Below, piece after piece: positions 61,414 to 64,000 of a stretch of 64,000 bases of DNA. Source of the DNA: Oscillospiraceae bacterium. GTDB taxonomy: Bacteria > Bacillota_A > Clostridia > Oscillospirales > Oscillospiraceae. Position numbers and translations under genes: made by a program. The notes under the pieces were generated by a model. It had not been told where the DNA came from. It did not search any database and worked only from the letters and a program-made list of their open reading frames with translations. Every line of letters starts with the position of its first letter. Positions within the stretch are counted from its first letter, which is position 1. The stretch is from contig JAFUES010000009.1 in the NCBI GenBank assembly GCA_017470325.1, forward strand, positions 1 to 64,000, read 5' to 3'.

Positions 61414-63543
61414 TCAGTTCTGTTCCGCCACGTAGAGGCTGACGCGGCTCTGAACCAGCTTGGCCGCCTCCTGGGGGCTCTTGTCCCCGGCCAGGACCGC
61501 GGCGAATTCCTCCCGGATGATGGCCAGCGCCGCCTGGTCACACAGGGTGGTGTGTTGGATCTGGCCCAGCAGCTCATAGAAGCCCTGCACCTCACTGTCG
61601 GTCATGGGCGGGGTCAGATGCTCGCCGAAGGGATCTGTCTCGTCCTCCGTCTCCGACCTCTGCGCCTCGGCGACCCGTTCTTCCAGCAGCGGCCGATAGA
61701 CCGGAAGGCCATATTTACTGTGCATCAGGCTGTATTTCAAAAACTGCCAGCAATCCAGAGGATGCTCCGAGCTGCTCATGACGCCGATGGCGTCGCTGAA
61801 GCTCAGATCTGAGCCGCAGCTGCCGTCGGGCGTGGGAAATCCAATATAGCTCAGGGGCTTGCCCATCTCCCGCTGGTCCCGGGCAAAGCTCTCGGGGCTG
61901 GTGATCATGGTCAAGGCAGTGAGCATGTAGCCGCCCTCCATCAGCTGTGCCGGCAGGCCGAAGACCATGTTGCTGGGATCCTCCGGCGTCTCCCGCATGT
62001 CCCGGCAGGCCTCCAGCAGCTTGATGAAATCCGCATTGTCGAAGTCGCAGCTGCCGCTCTGCCAGTCGATGGCGCTGCGGATAAAACGGCTGGCGCTCTC
62101 CCGCAGGAAATAATCCCGGGTCAGATTGTACATGACCATGCCGCCCTGGGGCGCCTCCCGGTCTATGCGCTGGTAGGTGTCATAATCCCAGCCCCAGACC
62201 TTGCCGAAGCGCTCCTGCAGGCCGTAGCGGGTCTCGATGGAGAAGCGGTTGCCCAGCAGATACAGGCCGCCCAGGTCGTTTTGCAGCATGGGTGCGATGA
62301 CGATATCCTCCAGGCGGATATCCGGGTCGTCGGCAGCGAAGTCCTCGCCCAGATCCCGCAGCAGGCCCTTGCGCACGAAGGGGAAGGGCGACAGGCTCCA
62401 GTTGGAGAACAGAAGCATGTCCGGGCACTCCCCCGCCAGGATCCGGGTATTGAGCTTCAGTCTCGCCTGCTCTGCGTTCAGCGTCCCGCCCTCGCTGAGA
62501 TCCTCCAGCTGCACGAAGCTATCGGTGCTCCAGGCGTTGAAGGCCGACACCTCCCGGACCAGATTGGCGTTGGCCATGGAAAAGTCGAGCTGCGCTCCCT
62601 CCGTATTCATGGGCAGTACGCCCAGGGTCAGTTTGGTGCGCAGCTTCAGCTCCGAAGGCTGGGCCGGGACCAGGCGCAGGGGATCGGCAAAACCGGTGAG
62701 CAGATAGCTGCCGTCCGGCTGGGCCTTCACATCCAGCAGGCCGCTGACGCCGAGGCCGCATTCCTCCCAGATCACCAGGGGATCGGCGCTGCCGTCGACC
62801 TGGATCCGGTCGATCCCCGTATCCCGAATCAGCAGGAAGGGCGCCGCGTCATCGCCTCTGCAGAGCTGGCCCCGCTCATAGCAGAACAGCTCCCGGAAGT
62901 CGGCGCCCTCCGCGTCGATGGCGCTGACAGTACCGCCTCCCTGGTCGTTTTCCTCTATGTAGTAAAGCACGCCGTCGCTGCCGGTGAGCAGCTGTCCGGC
63001 CCATTCCGCGTGGGGAATCACCGCCAGACTCGTCCCCTGCTCGTCATAGATGCGCAGGCAGTCGCTGCAGTTGAGTACCAGCCGTTCTCCATCTATTGAA
63101 AAAACCCGGGCAAAGCTGCCGGTGGGCAGCTTGGTATCGATGCTGCTCTGCACATTCCCGCTGCCGTCGATCCGCACGAAGCGAGCGGTCCAGTCGTCTC
63201 CGTCCCGAAGCTCCTCGCAGATCCAGATCCCCCGGTCCACAGGCCTGGCGCCGCACACCTGATTCGTTGTCTCATAGACCGTCTCATCATCAAGGAGCAG
63301 ACGCCAACCGTCCCAGTTGTTGTAGACCCGGTATTCTTTCCCGTCAAAGGCCAGCGTCGTCTGTGTCCCATCACCCTCATAGGGCTCCAGCCGGTAACAG
63401 CCGCCCTGTCCGATCCAGTCACCTGTTTCGGCGTCCACGCCCGGTACTGTCAAAGTTTGGACCTCGGCCGTTTTCTCTTTGCCGCAGCCGGCCAGGGTCA
63501 GGAGCAGCAGGAGCGCCAGCAGCAGTGCGATCGTTCGTTTCAT
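61414..63543 (-). CDS. Large lipoprotein: N-terminal beta-rich domain fused to a solute-binding-like domain
   Basis: A 709-aa secreted lipoprotein; the signal ends LLTLAGC. The first ~320 residues are a beta-rich, repeat-like region (DGKEYRVYNNWDGWRLLLDD, SDGVLYYIEENDQGGG, DGSYLLTGFADPLRL) resembling a propeller-type sensor. From ~325 on the protein looks like a family 1 solute-binding domain (LKLNTRILAGECPDMLLFSN, GMVMYNLTRDYF, SEHPLDCWQFLKYSLM). No permease is nearby. ATG 63543 has ACGGAGGATACG upstream. Perhaps a nutrient sensor; that is inference. Confidence 0.82.
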   Translation of the reverse strand: MKRTIALLLALLLLLTLAGCGKEKTAEVQTLTVPGVDAETGDWIGQGGCYRLEPYEGDGTQTTLAFDGKEYRVYNNWDGWRLLLDDETVYETTNQVCGARPVDRGIWICEELRDGDDWTARFVRIDGSGNVQSSIDTKLPTGSFARVFSIDGERLVLNCSDCLRIYDEQGTSLAVIPHAEWAGQLLTGSDGVLYYIEENDQGGGTVSAIDAEGADFRELFCYERGQLCRGDDAAPFLLIRDTGIDRIQVDGSADPLVIWEECGLGVSGLLDVKAQPDGSYLLTGFADPLRLVPAQPSELKLRTKLTLGVLPMNTEGAQLDFSMANANLVREVSAFNAWSTDSFVQLEDLSEGGTLNAEQARLKLNTRILAGECPDMLLFSNWSLSPFPFVRKGLLRDLGEDFAADDPDIRLEDIVIAPMLQNDLGGLYLLGNRFSIETRYGLQERFGKVWGWDYDTYQRIDREAPQGGMVMYNLTRDYFLRESASRFIRSAIDWQSGSCDFDNADFIKLLEACRDMRETPEDPSNMVFGLPAQLMEGGYMLTALTMITSPESFARDQREMGKPLSYIGFPTPDGSCGSDLSFSDAIGVMSSSEHPLDCWQFLKYSLMHSKYGLPVYRPLLEERVAEAQRSETEDETDPFGEHLTPPMTDSEVQGFYELLGQIQHTTLCDQAALAIIREEFAAVLAGDKSPQEAAKLVQSRVSLYVAEQN

Positions 63544-63606
63544 GTACGTATCCTCCGTATAAAAAGCCTTCACCTTATAAATGCGGCGAACAGCCAAAAT
63601 GTTTCA

Positions 63607-63654
63607 CGAAAAGGCAAAAAGCCGGGCAGGAACCGTTTCGATTCCTGCCCGGCT
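63607..63654 (-). terminator. Terminator of the EIIC-like gene
   Basis: A perfect 13-bp stem AGCCGGGCAGGAA (63620-63632) / 63642-63654, followed on the minus strand by TTTTTGCCTTTT. Confidence 0.9.
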
Positions 63655-63705
63655 CATTCGTATGATATCACACAAAAGGCCTTGCGTTTCTTAAGCTTTC
63701 TTAAA

Positions 63706-64000
63706 TCACAGATCCAGCTTCAGATCGTTCTCCTTGATCCAGCCCCACTTGCGCAGGGGGATGGCGAAGAGCCAGGAGAGGATGGCCGGCAGCACGAAGG
63801 AGACGAGCACCAGGCCCAGCCAGTCAAAGCCGGTGATGGCCGCCTTGGCGCCGGAAGCTACGTCCGCCAGCCAGCCGGAGTACACGCCGATCTGCCCCAC
63901 CAGGCCGCAGGTGCCCATGCCGGAGGAGATGGCGGAGCCATTCATCTGCAGGCGGAAGATGCAGGTGGCGATGGGTCCGGTCACCGCCGCCGCCAGGGTA
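63706..64000 (-). CDS. PTS EIIC-like (PTS_EIIC_2) membrane protein, C-terminal part
   Basis: The visible 97 C-terminal residues read TLAAAVTGPIATCIFRLQMN at the cut edge, then SSGMGTCGLVGQIGVYSGW and a hydrophobic helix LVLVSFVLPAILSWLFAIPL, and end with a soluble tail. The glycine-rich GMGTCGLVGQIG is typical of the PTS_EIIC_2 group of putative sugar transporters that occur without other PTS parts. The N-terminus lies beyond the window. Confidence 0.8.
   Translation of the reverse strand, partial: TLAAAVTGPIATCIFRLQMNGSAISSGMGTCGLVGQIGVYSGWLADVASGAKAAITGFDWLGLVLVSFVLPAILSWLFAIPLRKWGWIKENDLKLDL

Overview
The window is GC-rich chromosomal DNA of an anaerobic Gram-positive (Clostridia-type) bacterium, most likely an Oscillospiraceae-like gut anaerobe (Oscillibacter/Flavonifractor/Dysosmobacter type). 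The evidence is strong AGGAGG ribosome sites, sigma-A promoters with 16-18 bp spacers, intrinsic terminators, SAM-I, lysine and glycine riboswitches in Firmicutes arrangements, a ferredoxin-linked 2-oxoacid oxidoreductase and butyrate-type CoA-transferases. The genus is inferred, not shown. No CRISPR array, transposase, integrase, prophage or rRNA was seen. One intact tRNA, tRNA-Ser(UGA), is present.

Layout. 1-2.9 kb: metK (cut by the window edge) under a SAM-I riboswitch, divergent from a YtrA-type GntR regulator with its ABC exporter. 3.1-7.9 kb (minus): one operon of P-loop ATPase, ferredoxin, alpha, beta (frameshifted) and gamma subunits of a 2-oxoacid:ferredoxin oxidoreductase, a zinc-ribbon membrane protein and an OFA-type MFS carrier, preceded by a structured leader with its own terminator. 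8.3-11.2 kb (plus): two tandem acyl-CoA:carboxylate CoA-transferases. 11.4-14.8 kb: FMN hydroxyacid dehydrogenase and small redox genes. 14.9-17.8 kb: fused feoAB with two tiny cysteine-rich anchored proteins. 17.9-19.6 kb: DUF5662 protein overlapping a stand-alone Card1-like CARF nuclease. 19.7-24.3 kb: lysine riboswitch, amino-acid ABC importer and M20 peptidase. 24.4-29.0 kb: Ldh-family dehydrogenase, GNAT, YfcC transporter and PepD dipeptidase. 29.2-33.8 kb: ROK kinase, PPK1 and a tandem PPK2, a polyphosphate cluster. 34.1-35.5 kb: TIR-TM-Sel1 protein. 35.7-37.7 kb: Na+/amino-acid symporter under a glycine riboswitch, the two separated by a 281-bp fold-back element.

37.8-43.8 kb: DUF362 ferredoxin protein with TetR, a GluQ-like synthetase, a membrane-anchored lipoprotein-like hypothetical and a C11 (clostripain) protease. 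43.9-44.9 kb: a strong promoter, an interrupted tRNA-Ser copy, the intact tRNA-Ser and a small AT-richer island with an HTH regulator and a 54-aa protein. 45.0-57.1 kb: glutaredoxin, small membrane proteins, a MoxR/VWA pair, ChbG-like deacetylase, lysA, a cytosolic beta-lactamase fold protein, TfoX and GyrI domain proteins, an M3 peptidase lipoprotein and a CBS-type Mn pyrophosphatase. 57.3-64.0 kb (all minus): malQ, two solute-binding lipoproteins without permeases, a PfkB kinase and the end of a PTS EIIC-like membrane protein.

Functionally the window centres on amino-acid and 2-oxoacid fermentation (oxoacid oxidoreductase, CoA-transferases, peptidases, three amino-acid-linked riboswitches) and phosphate/polyphosphate metabolism. 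The most unusual items are the stand-alone CARF nuclease pair, the TIR-Sel1 protein, the unassigned leader RNA of the oxidoreductase operon, the tRNA-associated insertions, and two genes whose promoters predict leaderless mRNAs.
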